A stretch of DNA of 64,000 bases from Crossaster papposus (GCA_037893245.1 JBAIAA010001153.1:310001-374000), one strand, 5' to 3'. Shown: positions 12,396-24,221, counted from the first letter of the stretch. Numbers and translations are program-made. Notes: generated by a model from the letters alone, not told the origin.

Positions 12396-13510
12396 TACGG
12401 AGCCCCTAAAGGGACATATGACGAATACAAACCACCGTGACGAAATAATTTAATTTGTTTATTTTGTGCGCTCGAAATCATTTCGTGCGTTTGCTAGAAA
12501 TCGGTTAAGTAAATATGACGTTGTGTCAGCATTAAGCAGATAGTAGGCTAGTCTTGCTCCAAGACCGAGTTGTTCATTTGTTCCGGGCGCGCCGTCTGTC
12601 TATGCAGTTCACCAACCATCAATACTCTGAAAACGGGCTAATTGAGGGCGTCCTTGATTATCACGAGATTTGTTTCACAGCTCGGTCTTGACGCAAGGGC
12701 CACGTGAACCCGTAAAATTCCGAGGACATTTCAAGTATAGCCCAAATAGCTACTCGTCCCCGCATGCGCGCTGAGTCGTCTTCATCTAATGTAGTTTACG
12801 ATATACTCGCTGTGTGTTTCCAATAAATTGCACACGGCACAATTGCACAAAATAATGTGGCAGACGTTTTGCTGCCATGGCACATTTTATTGGAAACACA
12901 CAGCGTGTATATCGTAAACTACATTACATGAAAACGACTCAGCGCGCATGCGGGGGCAAGTAGCTATTTGAGCTATGCTTGGAATGCCTTTGAAATTTTA
13001 CGGGTTCACGTGACCCATGCGTAAAGACCGAGCTGCGAAACAAATCTCGTGATAATCAAGGGCGCCCTCAATAAGTCCGTTTTTGGAGTATTGGTGATTG
13101 ATAAACTAGACGGACGGCGCGCCTGGAACATAATAATTATTAACTCGGTCTTGGAGCAAGACTAGCCTAACAAGACTAACTGCTTAATGCTGACACAACG
13201 TCATATTTACTTAACTGATTTCTAGCAAACGCACGAAATGATTTCGAGCGCACGAAATGATTTCGAGCGCACGAAATAAAGTATTTCGAGCGCACGAAAT
13301 GATTTCGAGCTCACGAAAAGATTTTTTTCGAGCGCACGAAATCATTATTTTCGTAGGCACGAAATGATTTCGAGCTCACGAAATAAGTTATTTCGAGTGC
13401 ACGAAATGATTTCGTGGGCACGAAATGATTTCGAGCGCACGAAATAAAAAACTCAAATTATTTCGTCAAGGTGATATTTGTTCGTCATATGTCCCTTTAG
13501 GGGCTCCGTA
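12396..13510. mobile_element. 1.1-kb foldback element inside the hAT-like element
   Basis: The ends are TACGGAGCCCCTAAAGGGAC and GTCCCTTTAGGGGCTCCGTA, flanked on both sides by ACACAC. The inverted arms run almost to the centre near 12850: GTAGTTTACGATATACTCGC at about 12791 pairs with the stretch ending ATATCGTAAACTAC at about 12924. GTCTTGCTCCAAGACCGAG near 12553 pairs with CTCGGTCTTGGAGCAAGAC near 13144. Arms are about 500 bp with few mismatches. No transposase is encoded. The right arm carries an extra tandem expansion (13228-13447). Confidence 0.8.
13228..13447. repeat. CGAAATGATTTCG palindromic minisatellite
   Basis: About eleven imperfect units of the self-complementary word GCACGAAATGATTTCGAGC lie in the right arm of the foldback element. 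The left arm has only about one equivalent unit (near 12468-12492), so the expansion arose after the arms formed. Confidence 0.8.
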
Positions 13511-14150
13511 ACACACAGCCTGCATGATACAGTATGAATATGGCTGAAAAACATCATTTACTGAATTATCGATTTCAGGGGCTATGTTACAGCAACAAAT
13601 AATAAAAATTTAGGACAAAAGTGGGATTAAGTGGGATCACGTACATGACTGTGTATGTACATGTACATGCACACGTACGAACTACACGTAAAAATCGAGT
13701 TCGCGCGTGCACATACGCCTGCATAGGGCGGCCAACTGACCCGCTAGTAGCGCGTTAACGTCAGGTTCTGTTGGCTCCGCAGCCGTTGTTGGAATTGGAT
13801 GGACTCCGTGTAAATCCGTCACACTTACGCCACCACTCCGCTATTCTTGACAGTTTCCACTACAGTACATATTGCCCTATTATGAGATACACGAGTTCAA
13901 AAACATGGGGGGGACATTTGATATTGTGTCCCCTACCCTTCAAAATATGGGGGGGACGTGTCCCCCTGTCCCCCCCAGGATTGACGCCCATGCACATAAG
14001 CACAGAACCTTAATTACAGGTAGTACGCGTGCATGCGTAGAAGCACAAGAAGCGAATGCGTGAAATACGCTTACCGTAAGCACGGAATTCCCTGCTAGAG
14101 TAAGCAGGGATTTTTCGCTAACGGTAAGCAGAGCCAAGAAATTTGGCCCC

Positions 14151-15385
14151 GAACTTGTATGCTTTCGTGTTGATTAGGGCGTCCCTTTTTATTATTTCTA
14201 TGGTTCTGATTTTTCCACACTGAATACAGTGACATCGGTCAGTCAGTCAAGAAACAAAATTAAAAGAAAAAGAAAAATTTGCAGTAGCAAAAATCTGTAC
14301 ATTGCATCATGGAGGAATAAAAACGTGTTTTTTTCTCCATGATTGCACCAACTAGTAATACCAAATAATTCATACAGTTGTTCCAGGGTCGCACTGAACT
14401 GAATTAAAATTATGTTAATCCTGAGTCACTTAAACAACAGCACTCCAGCAGTTGATCTTTCACCATCTAGCGCTTCTAGTCACTCCCAATTATTCCAGAT
14501 GTCTGACTTTTGATGGACTTTATAATTCACTCATTTGGTTTGGCGCGACTCTGGAACGCCTGTCTGAACTGGATGTAAATTTAATGATGTCAAGTATTTA
14601 GTGTATAGTTTTGAATAAAACAATACAACATATTTGGTAAGATGTAGTTAGCCTACAGTACCAAGCAGTTCAAAACGTTTTGGCTGTCTCTGCATTTTTC
14701 TTGTTTCCCGTGGCCTGAAAGCCTTCATATTAGGCACGGGTACCAGCAGCAATCCCGAGCAGGCAGTGTCGGGCCACTATAATTGTTATATTCGATTAAA
14801 TAGCCAAAAATTAATAATTTACGTTAACGTTGTTTAAAGTGATTGCTTCGTGCAACGATGTCGATCGACTGAGAGCGCTGTTCTTTCCATGCGTAGTATG
14901 TATTAAACTTGCAAAAGTGCCTATAATTGCTGTAAATTATGTGTAATCCGGCACATTTTGAACAGGCATTGCACAATATTCGTAGTGTAAGAATGTGTAC
15001 ACGTACGACTATCAACAGACATCAACAGACTCGCAATAATAGGGCGACAACTTCTCATTGTAATCAATCACTACATCCTGCAACTCTATGCATTTTACGA
15101 ACCGCTAGTCATGTTATGACAAAAGGCAGAATGTCCTCTCATGTTCTGGGATTTCACTAGTTGCTGTACGTACAAATCTGGTAATCATTTTCAGTAGCTT
15201 TACAACAACAAAAACGAGCCTGAATGTCAACATTTTATTTATTAATTTTGTCATTACCGATATTTTTTTATATTTTGGAGGGGAGGGAAGGGGCGGATTT
15301 AATCAAGTTCCAGACAGGGTCGGCAGTAATAATTTGTTATTCTTGGATCGGGAGCCCAAGAAAGTTAAATGGAATATACTACATT
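14151..15385. other. Intergenic stretch, no supported genes
   Basis: No protein domain, RNA gene or clear TIR pair was found. A small hairpin with CATGGAGGAA at about 14309 and a weak CTCCATG complement at about 14336 belongs to the dispersed motif described for 51252-51289. Confidence 0.35.
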
Positions 15386-15570
15386 TGCTTTTGCTGTAAT
15401 ATGGGAAATAGATTGGGGGGGGGGGGGGGGAGAGTTACATGTAGTATTGCATAGCAAATATTGTAATACACTGACTTGTTTGAAGGTTCGTAGATGCTAA
15501 ACAAACCAAGAAAAACAATTATTTACTTGTAGTCAGGTTCCATGACCACACTTAAGATGAAAAACTAAGA
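15386..15570. repeat. Dispersed repeat carrying an unoccupied MITE-A target
   Basis: It shares TTTGCTTTTGCTGTAAT, ATAGCAAATATTGT, CTTGTTTGAAGGTT and CAGGTTC with the repeats at 46010-46172 and, more weakly, 53412-53600. At 15552-15555 the sequence CACACTTAAGATGAAA is uninterrupted, whereas the equivalent TTAA in the 46-kb copy holds a MITE-A. A 15-bp G-run lies near 15416-15430. It is non-coding. Confidence 0.7.
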
Positions 15571-15779
15571 AACAAACAAAAAACTAAGAAATAAATCAAT
15601 TTGGTAAATTATTGTTTGAAAAAAAATAAAATATTAAATCCTCCAAATTTAAAAAAAGGTTTCCAGAAATACATTAAAAAATTAAAACAATAATAATAAT
15701 AACTAAACAAAGAAATCCTCTAAACCACACATTATTTACAAAATAAAAGTTGGAAACTGACCCCCAAAAAATCTTTTTT

Positions 15780-16330
15780 TTCAAAAAATAACCCTAAAAA
15801 TACCAAATTTTCAATCGTGGACTTTTAATTCTGTCAATCGTGGATCCTATTGTCCTTTATCGTTCTACGTCAACTATCTAACACACACACGCAGTCATGT
15901 TCCGGCACCACATAACGACCGAGGGGCGAGACACAAAGGAGAACAAAGGAAACAAAAGCCCCTCGGTCGGCGGTATGAATGGAAAAATTCGGTCCTCGAT
16001 CGACGGTGCAAGCGCAAAGCAATGGGGATTGGGTATAACGTAGGAATAAAGGAAAACACAATATCGAGCCTCGATCGTTATGTGGTTCACGACTGTGTGT
16101 ACAGGACCGGCAATAGTGGACGGGACATTGTCCGACCGCCTTACCTCTTTTGTTTGTACTCTAACTTTTTTGGATGATCGCCATAGGATTTGTACACGAG
16201 TTGAGATCGTGGCAATGTGTCAATCATGGACCCATTGTTTGCCCCCCAATTCTTTTGTCCGACGACCACAATTGCCGGTCAATACAAAAGCACACACACC
16301 CCCAACTGTACTTTATATATCTCATAATAA
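15780..16330. repeat. Probable TIR/foldback repeat rich in CGATCG words
   Basis: GACCGGCAATAGTGG at about 16105 is inverted as CCACAATTGCCGGTC at about 16266. The region upstream is dense in CGGTCG, TCGATCG and CGTGGA words, resembling the word-saturated Harbinger-like elements at 928-1693 and 20991-21508. No target duplication could be read. Overlapping frames of up to 100 codons lack any family feature. Confidence 0.4.
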
Positions 16331-18143
16331 TCATAATTTGCAAATGCTGTATATTCCCTTTAATTTCAACAATTTAAACTGAAAGAGAAAAATGGATCCC
16401 CTACTACAGTACACTATAGAGTCATATTAATTCATAAATACCGTTTCAGAGGCAAAATTACTAAAAAAAACTCACATGAGGGGGACACACAAGCATGCAG
16501 GGTTGGAAAGAGAAACATAAATACTGTCAAAGTCGGAGAGTAATTGGTTAATCTGCAATACTAAGAGCACCAAATCTAGGGCAACGTAGAGTCTTGAACA
16601 AGGCATGTCAACTCATCACGCTGAAAGAAAAAAAATTGATTGACCCTGGCGACAGGTGGACAAAAATCTATGCAGAGGCATAATCAAAATAGCAAAAATA
16701 TTCCAGTCGATAAAAATTAATTTGAACGACTGACGAACCCGAAACTAATAAACGTATTCGGATGAAGCACCTGTAATAAACCGGATACACTTTAGAAGCC
16801 CTTGGCCAAATTCACCCAGAATCTAAATCCAAATTTGCTTAGTCCGCTTCCAGGTGAAAAATTACATTTTGTTTTGCCATTTTGACCCAGAAAAGTTTTC
16901 ACTTTTGACCTAGGAAAAAGACTGAACCAATTTGGATTTGGACTTTTGGTCAAATTGATCTAAGAGTGTAGAATTTACACTACTGCATCTTCTTGGGTTT
17001 CCATGTACTGTCGCTATACTGTCGCCCTGTACTGTCGCCAAGTGGCACATGTTACATGTACTTCCCCCTCCCCACTTCTAAGGGCGGTGGGCATGCAAAC
17101 AGTCCATAAAAATCAAAGTAATGCCTTTTAATCACCACACCAGGAGCAATAATATCATTTTCATTACAGAACACTACACCAGGCCAGATCCAGAAATGTC
17201 CACACTCTTGAAAGGGCCATACTGGTAACTACAGTCATTCAAGACATTGGTACACAAAGGGCATTGCAGCCTATGTCAATTTGCGGATGGGTCAGTAGAA
17301 GTGTGAAACATATGCAGTCCCACAGAAACATGATTCGGGGGTTTATAACAGCAACACAAACAGAAAAAGCTAAAATAAGCATGTAACTCGGACAAAAGCT
17401 GAAGGGGAAAAATTCACATCGGGTGTTAATTGTCACAGTGGAACATCTACTTTTTCATCCGGGTCTGCTTAAAAGCTAGCCTACGGAATATCCACTTGTT
17501 GCATAAGCATCTATAATTTGTGCAGATTCGCAAATAAATTATGCGCAATAACCACCTCTAAATTTTGACCAATATGCAGTCTTGGTTTTTGGGACCTTCT
17601 GCAAACCGCTCATCAGCTGACACATTTTTTGTGTGTTTGCGAAACCATAAATGTTCCCCACAGACTTCAAAATTTTGACATTTCAGTGTGACGAATATGT
17701 AACGCAAAAGCTATTTACTAAGTGCCTAGCCGACCCTGCTCGAAAGACCATCAACTCGGCATAGCTAGCTTGTCTGAGCATAACTAGTAATTACGTGTGT
17801 TATACAGAAATCAGTGGACGAATGTAGATAAATAGGGTCAGCTGACACCGACAAGTATCAACCCAATCAGCAGCTTAGTCCACATTTCTGCTCGAAATGA
17901 CATCACATTCGACTCTGATTGGCTAGCACACAATGTCGCATAAATTAACATGTGCACATAAATCAGATGTTGGTACGGAGATACATAATTATGATACTCA
18001 GAGTACTTTAAAAGCCTGTGTCAGAGCAAAACCATAAAGAAAAAACAGATTTTTCTTAAAATGACAGATAACATAAGAACATTATTTTCAGAATAGTGAT
18101 ACATTCAGTGCTTGTATCTATGTAGAGCTGATACCCCAGCCAC
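16331..18143. other. Intergenic region with minor repeats
   Basis: A TTGCAAATGCTGTATATTCCCTTTAA end fragment at about 16336-16362 resembles the MITE-C right end. An imperfect inverted repeat with AATCTAAATCCAAATTTG near 16821 and CAATTTGGATTTGGAC near 16928 is present. ACTGTCGC is repeated three times at 17008-17040. No gene is supported. Confidence 0.4.
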
Positions 18144-18567
18144 TAGCCCCATAAATGTGGCTAACAAAAATGGACCTCCTCCGTAATGTGAGCCACACAG
18201 CGGCCATTATATGTAAAAATGGCGGAAGGTCCACAAAACATTCAGTTGCTATGGACATTGACATGGACACTATGCAATGTTGTGCCTGATGACTCCATCT
18301 TGCTAGTTATTGTTCTTGTATTTGGGGGAAGTTCGAAATTGTGTCGGAATAGCCAGACGGTCTGAAGATACATTAACAAGGTCAGTAATAGAAGGAATGA
18401 TTCATCAAGTGAAAACAAAAGCCCAAATCGTGGTTTTTGTACTCTTTCTTCTGGTCCATGTCCATAGCAACCAAATATTTTTGGGACCTTCCGCCTTTGT
18501 TACATGTGGCCGCTGTGTGGCTCACAATATGGAGGAAGTCAACATTTGAGCCACATTTATGGGGCTA
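18144..18567. mobile_element. Foldback element with about 125-bp arms
   Basis: TAGCCCCATAAATGTGGCT and AGCCACATTTATGGGGCTA bound the element. Inner pairs include GTGAGCCACACAGCGGCC at 18187 against GGCCGCTGTGTGGCTCAC at about 18508, and TTGCTATGGACAT at 18245 against ATGTCCATAGCAA at about 18459. TA at each extreme may be the duplication. The 79-codon frame inside is incidental. Confidence 0.75.
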
Positions 18568-18993
18568 CACAGCCACTAGCTGTATATACTCACTCTGGAT
18601 TGCCAGTTAATCAGCACCCCACCCCCTAAGCTTAACACAGTTAACTGATGGATTTAAACCCTATAAACGGTCCTTAGGGCATATAGGATACAGCCCGACT
18701 TATTTTGCCTTGCCCCTTTATGAAATTAGGCTTCCGCTGAAAAGTTCGACCGGTTGACCCAACCTTTTCCAAAAGAGGGGAAAAAGATCAAGAGGGCCAT
18801 GGATGGAATCCCACAAGGGAATACTTCATGGTACCGTGGCTAGATCTTCACCAGTCGTTACATAATTAAACCATACTAGTATCCATTTCCTGTAGCCTTC
18901 CTTAGGCAGATCGAAAAAACGTTACAATCTGATGCTTTTTTAGAAACGGAACAAGTTCATTTGAGCAGTGCAAGAAATTGCAGCACAATGTTT

Positions 18994-19231
18994 TTAACCA
19001 GTTCGCGCTGGGATTATTTTAACATCACTGAGCCGAGGCGCGGGATTATTTTCAACAAAACTCGATCCGAGGCGGGTTCAGGCCGATGGTCCCGGATAGC
19101 ACACCCATGCATTTCTGGCCTTGCTCGTTGCCGACAGACATTGCCGGCCTTGCTCGTGACGTGTTGATGAGTCATCCATTTTGAATCTGGGGAAAACGTT
19201 GCAAGTATATCCTCCGGCACGAACTGGTTAG
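18994..19231. mobile_element. MITE-A copy 2 (reverse orientation)
   Basis: Starts TTAACCAGTTCGCGCTGGG and ends CCGGCACGAACTGGTTA, with the right target changed to TTAG. The body reads in reverse orientation relative to the copies at 31997 and 46171 (ACACCCATGCATTTCTGGCC, CTTGCTCGTTGCCGACAGAC). It is non-coding. Confidence 0.85.
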
Positions 19232-19896
19232 GAGAAATTTTCTTTTTATTTATTTTATTTATTTCTTGCATTTATCACGTCGGCTGAGGGCCACCTATAT
19301 ATTATGGCGAAAGGATGTAGACCCATATATTTTCGGGAAAATATTCATCTACGAATCTCTCTTAAAAACGTAGTCCAGACATTCCTTAGAGTGCTTAAAT
19401 GAAATTGTATTCCCAGAAGTACAAGGTTAACCAAACAAAAGTTTTTGTTTCTAAAATAGCATCAGGTTGCAACATTTTTTCACATAGTACATTAGATCAT
19501 CAGATGACTGCTAAAAATGTATTTCCTTAATTCCATGACGCCCACTAATGCAGCAAATTTATTTTGGCATATATAGAAGGTTTCAAATTTACAATTTCAA
19601 ATACAAATGTTGCTAAACTGTAAGACTGCAAATTTCTAGAATATACATGTGTGTAACAAAGTTGAGTGAATAATGGAAAACAGTGGATGGAGACTTGCTG
19701 CAGGCCATGCCAGTGGACAAACGTATTTAGGCATTTTGTTTTTTAGTCATTGTTGTTCATAAAGTATGTTAATGAGGCTATAGTCACCACGTGATTTTAT
19801 TGGTGGATTTCGGGCCAAAAGACGACATGCTGGATTTTTTTTATAAAATTTATATCGCAAAACGATTGTCATTTTCTTTTCAAATTAAAAAAATAT

Positions 19897-20314
19897 ATAT
19901 GTGACCTGTTCCAACGAAACCCGGACAAAGTCTTTTCAGATTTTGCTTTTTTCAAATTCTCTAGGTTCTCAGCTTTAAAATGATGTATCATTTACATATG
20001 TACCCCCACCCTATCTTCCCTGGGGTCTGGATTTAATGATAAAACACTGACAACCTAATCATGAGATAAACAGCTTTGAAGTTCAGAAAAGCATATTATT
20101 TCTATACACAAATGTTTCACAAAATTGACAAAAAAACACACTTCTGGTAGACGGATTTTGTTCAAATTTGAGGAGATTGTAGATTAATAGTGAGTGACTT
20201 AGGAAAACCTAAAACCTCAAAATGGTAAAATCCATCCCGAAATGACTTCAGGAGTACATTGTGACAAAACACATTGTGCGACTTTGTCCAGGTTTCGTTG
20301 GAACAGGTCACATA
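19897..20314. mobile_element. TGTGACC-ended MITE, copy 2
   Basis: ATATGTGACCTGTTCCAACG continues as AAACCCGGACAAAGTC, and its inverse GACTTTGTCCAGGTTTCG continues as TTGGAACAGGTCACATAT. TIRs are about 36 bp with one or two mismatches around a non-coding AT-rich core. Ends match the element at 55451-56078 over ATATGTGACCTGT. The flanking TA/AT is ambiguous. Confidence 0.8.
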
Positions 20315-20990
20315 TGGTCGACTTTTGACAAGCAACATCATTTGTTAGCATTTTTTCTCCAAATTTCAGTTAACATTCTGTGTGGTGCAAAATGGGCAGC
20401 ATGATTTGGAACATTTTTAGCGATCATCCATGGTCAATACATCTAACGGATTGATTTGAGGAGTTTCTTCAACAAAGTAAATACAGCAAGAATGAGAGCT
20501 GAGTGGCAGACTGTCAAAGCTGCAGGCTGAAATGAGGACAGACTTGGTATATGTCCCATGTGTGGCCGAGATTACAAATCACACGGGATAGATTAATCCA
20601 CATGCTTGTAATTATGGCTCCACTTCACTATTGGCTTAAAGGGACAACCTTTTTGAAAATGAAGAGTTCAGCTCAAAATGCCGCTTCTATGAAAAATTTA
20701 TTTAACGATATCAAGTGAAAGCTCTTATAGTGCTTATAGTAACTCTTCAACTATCCAAAAAGTAACCAACCAAATTATTGTTCAACTCACTGCCTGAATC
20801 CTGCAAAATCCTGTACACATGACCCTCGGTAGGCAAACGTTTTCTATTCTTGACACATAACTTACACCTTGACTAAAGCTCTATGGAGAATGTGCATAGA
20901 GCATGAGCAGTGTGAAAGTACAAAGTATTAACAAATAACCTCATACCTCCAAATTCCTTATTTGGATAAACATTAGTTTATGCCTGCGTC

Positions 20991-21508
20991 ACACAGAGCT
21001 TTTTTTGTTTACGATAGATTTACGATAGGCAATCGTAAGTCTATCGTAACAACCGTAAGCCAAATCATAACAATCGTGAGGCAATAGTGAACATCAATCG
21101 TAACTCCATCGCAACAATCGTAACTCCATCGCAACAATCGTAACTCCATCGCAACAATCGTACCTCTATCGCAACAATCGTACCTCTCTCGTGTAAGCCA
21201 ATCGTGTGAATCGCGTGTGAATCGCAAGTCTATCGTTAGCAATCGTATGTCCAACGTATGTCCATCGTAAAAATCGCAACTCAATCGCAAGTCCATCGTG
21301 ACGCCAATCGTAACTCCATCGTGAGTAATCGTAAGTCCATCGTAACGCAATCGTAACACTCGCAACTCCATCTTATGAATCGTGAATAGCTTACGATTCA
21401 CAGATGTATTAGCCCCAAAATCGTGAGAAAAGCTACGATTGAGCTATCGTAGCTTATTTTGGTTATTTTGGTTATCGTGGGTATCGTAAGCTCTGTGTGA
21501 CGCTAGCA
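20991..21508. mobile_element. Harbinger-like TIR element built of ATCGTAA repeats
   Basis: TGCCTGCGTCACACAGAGCT at the left and AGCTCTGTGTGACGCTAGCA at the right are inverted, flanked by TTA (20988-20990 and 21509-21511). The interior between about 21010 and 21480 is mostly the word ATCGTAA/ATCGCAA at spacings near 8-10 bp, locally an 18-bp tandem (CAATCGTAACTCCATCG). The word also occurs as TTACGAT at the termini. A 130-codon minus frame spans it but is a consequence of the repeat. Confidence 0.75.
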
Positions 21509-21511
21509 TTA

Positions 21512-22610
21512 GGCCTAATGACTTGAATCCTGCATTATCGTTGAGTGGCAAAACCCCTATTGCCCTCAATCCTGCAAATTCCTCTGATGCATCAACTTTC
21601 AACGGGCCCTAATCCTGCAAAATCCTGCAATTTCCAAAGAGGCCGGATTTGGGATTTGAGGGAATTGGAGTGGTTAGGGTTAAGGATTCAAAATTTGGAT
21701 TTTGACCGGGCGTGGAGCTTTTGTTGTCTAGCCAAAGTGAAAAGACAATACGTGTAATATTTGGAAGTACCAGTATACGGTAGTACACAGAATGCTTTTT
21801 AATAACACAATTCCTATGTAACGACCAAGTATTTTATGCATGCAGCGTGCATGGATAAATACTGTACAGACTGTAAATCTTGTGGAAATACAGCCATCAC
21901 CAAAAATTCCTGCATCACCTGAATTGCCTTGAGCTAAATTGCATTCGTAACATTCTATATCATTGCATTGCTAATGAAAAAGCTATACTAAAATGTGCAT
22001 ATACAAGTTTAGTTTCTGCTAAAATTATTTATTTATTTGTACATTATATTTTAATTATGTTTTTGTCAGTTTCTTTTCAAGATAATAATCAACTGATTAA
22101 ATTTAATAAAGTATGAAATTGTGGTACATGTGACGTGTACGGATAATTTACGTGTATGTGTTTATTTTGAAGAAATCAAAATATGAATACAACCACTCTA
22201 TATATATTAATATTAATTTTCATTTTTGGAAAAGCATCAGGTCAATAATGAATATTGATGTAATTAAATATACAAGAGCAAGGACAAATTACGAACTATT
22301 CACTACCCTTCTGCTGTGAACTTGTGCGCATATTTTTGCTTTGTTCATTATTTACAAGTTGATGGACTGTTGAGGCCAGTCGGAGAAACAAAGTGTGCTA
22401 ATTCTGTTTTGCTTGGAAAGGTAATGGTGTGATATGTGGGTAAAGGGGTTGGTATTAGGAAGAATAATAACGTAGTATGTACATGGATTTTTGTAGTATG
22501 TATAATAAAATTCAGACTATTGTAAATTATTTGTGTCGTGTGATCATTCATGAAGCAGTGCAAACAATTCATGGATTTTGCGGGAAACTGATCATACCAG
22601 AAAGATAACT
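21512..22610. other. Intergenic region without supported genes
   Basis: AT-rich with short frames only. CCTGCAAATTCC/TCCTGCAAAATCCTGCAA words near 21570-21640 form a minor local repetition. A minus-strand 105-codon frame (22348-22665) runs into MITE-A and shows no domain. Confidence 0.35.
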
Positions 22611-22805
22611 TTAACCAGTTCGTGCCAGAAGACATACATACACACAAAATTGTCCCCAGATTCAAAACGGATGACGCATAAACACGTCACGGGCAAGGCC
22701 GGATATGTCAGTCAGCAGCGAGCAAGCCCGGAAATGCGTGGGTGTGCTTCCTGGTATCATCGACCTGAAGCCGCCTCGGATCGAGTTTCGTTTAAAATAA
22801 TACCA
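22611..22805. mobile_element. MITE-A copy 3 (right end truncated)
   Basis: Starts TTAACCAGTTCGTGCCAGAAG and follows the family through GGGCAAGGCCGGATATGTC, CGTGGGTGTGCTTCCTGG and GATCGAGTTTCG, but stops near AAAATAATACCAG without the terminal GAACTGGTTAA. It then abuts a fragment of the GGGGCC-type MITE. Confidence 0.75.
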
Positions 22806-22982
22806 GCCAAAACAACATGTGCTTTTCAAGCTAAGCCCCACCCCCCCCCAAAAAAAAAAAAAAATAGCTTAAAACTAGTCACAAACGATATACACTACCT
22901 GAAAATTTGGTTTACTGTTTTTGCAAAAAAAGAATGTTCATGCTGAGCAATATTGTTTAAAAGCTCAATGGAATTATCCCCT
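22806..22982. repeat. Right-end fragment of GGGGCC-type MITE
   Basis: ACTAGTCACAAACGATATAC and CTGAAAATTTGGTTTACTG parallel the MITE at 51-586 (CAGTCACAAACAATCATAAAC, CTGAAAATTTGGTTTG). The end AAGCTCAATGGAATTATCCCC is a decayed family terminus. A C8/A13 homopolymer lies inside at about 22844-22864. Confidence 0.55.
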
Positions 22983-23424
22983 GTTCTGATCGATTATCAA
23001 TAAGTTGCTCTCACAGCTGCTAGTTCAGATCATCACTAAGCATCTCCTGGCACAGGACACAACGTTTGCTGATCCTTTTACTAATTTACATATTGTGCCA
23101 AACAAGGGTTTGATGACGCTGTTGGCACACTTCTGCACGAGCATATGGAAAAACCTTAAACTTATGCGAGTGAATTATTCATCGGCTTTCAATTAAATGC
23201 AGCCCCACAACCTTCTACAAAAGCTACAGAACATGAATATTTATCCACTCCTGTGTCTGTGGATAAGATACTTTTTGTGTTTTAGATCCCAGCAAGTGAG
23301 AGCAGGTACCGGTACATACATTACATTTGTGATTCTCAGATGCAATCCTCAGATGCAATCTACACTAATACAAGTGTGCCAAAAGATTGTGTTGTCACTA
23401 GTTGTCACCCGTTCTTTTTTCACT

Positions 23425-23580
23425 TCAAAAGTTCAAGGCCGGTTCAAACTTTACGCTTTATAAGCGAATGTGATACAAATTTGATGTCACAAAGCATTCG
23501 CTGCAAACATTCGCCGGAATTGAAATGTGTTCAACTTTTGCAAATTCGCAGCGCGAAAACTCCCTGTTACGTCAAGAAAA
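23425..23580. repeat. Partial dispersed repeat with GCGAATG/CATTCGC words
   Basis: Starts TCAAGGCCGGTTCAAACTTT and contains AAGCGAATGTGAT, GATGTCACAAAGCATTCGC and GTTCAACTTTTGCAAATTCG. I recall this style from dispersed elements in marine invertebrates, but no second end is visible here. It is non-coding. Confidence 0.35.
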
Positions 23581-23739
23581 ATGTAAAAATGTTAATAAAA
23601 TATTACCTATATGTATGTATGACGTACTGTGTGTATTACAAAACTTTTCAAGGCACATACAGTTGTATTAGTCTTGGTTGCAAGATGTCCTAAATGCGGT
23701 ATGCAGCGCGTGTAGGCCGCTGATGCGGGCACCCTTTAA

Positions 23740-24050
23740 CGTACGTCGTATGCCATGACCTTCGAATAGGACATCTTGGCTAATTGACATAATCGCTCGC
23801 AAAATTCACGTACAATGCACCCTGGACGCTGAACAGTCCAATGGGAACAGCCTCGCTCTGTAGAAGGACCGCGACCACACGTAAACTGCTTTGCACTTCT
23901 TGTACACGTCACAACTACACAGCTCCGAGCCAATAGTGCACAGCCCCTGCAATGTGTGACATTTTGCTAGTCTCGCACGGCGAATGAAACGATTAGTCGC
24001 TGTATGAAAGTCCAAGTGGGAACGCAATGCACGGTAGAATTACACAAAGC
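23740..24050. repeat. Dispersed repeat related to 45150-45445
   Basis: Words such as GTCCAATGGGAACAGCC, GCAATGTGTGACATTTTGC, CTCGCACGGCGAATGAAACG and GCACGGTAGAATTACA recur in diverged form at 45150-45445 (GCAATGTGCAACATTCTGCC, CTCGCAAGGCGATTAAACG, GCACGATAGAATTCCG). It is a shared element of unknown type, without visible TIRs. Short minus frames lack domains. Confidence 0.5.
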
Positions 24051-24221
24051 AAGGTCGTGGTTAAGTTTCCACAAGGCTTCGGATTATAAAACTCAAATAG
24101 GAAAACGGCTTCAAAATGCCTCAAATTTGTTAGAAAGAATGAAATAGATTTATTATTAATTATTTCTGGTAACGAAACTAAGGATCCCTCAAAAGCACAA
24201 TAGGCACTGTAGCTCGTAAGC

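Larger units (their letters stand above)
11135..13992. mobile_element. hAT-like element with 8-bp target duplication
   Basis: The element begins CAGGGGCGTCAATCC and ends GGATTGACGCCCATG. It is flanked by CACATAAG on both sides (11127-11134 and 13993-14000). An 8-bp duplication and a CAGGGGCG-type end are hallmarks of the hAT superfamily. Subterminal G-runs (GTGGGGGGGAC at about 11160, GGGGGGGACGTGTCC at about 13950) add to the symmetry. No BED finger, hATC dimerisation region or other transposase remnant is visible, so it is either non-autonomous or fully decayed. Much of its length is the later foldback insertion at 12396-13510. Confidence 0.75.
11067..14150. mobile_element. MITE split by a hAT-like element
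   Basis: The left part, 11067-11134, begins GGGCCCAATTTCTTGGCTCT. The right part, 14001-14150, ends AGAGCCAAGAAATTTGGCCCC. Joined across the insertion they would form a MITE of about 0.22 kb with inverted ends, related in sequence style to the GGGGCC family but with TTCTTGGCTCTGC in place of TTCATAGAGCTGC. The split is at the 8-bp sequence CACATAAG, present on both sides of the insert. Confidence 0.75.

Noticed and set aside
13771..14063. ORFs of 80 and 63 codons considered as hAT transposase remnants
   Set aside because: They lack BED-finger or hATC features and run through G-rich terminal sequence and past the element end.
21009..21401. 130-codon minus-strand ORF
   Set aside because: Produced by the ATCGTAA tandem words of the Harbinger-like element.
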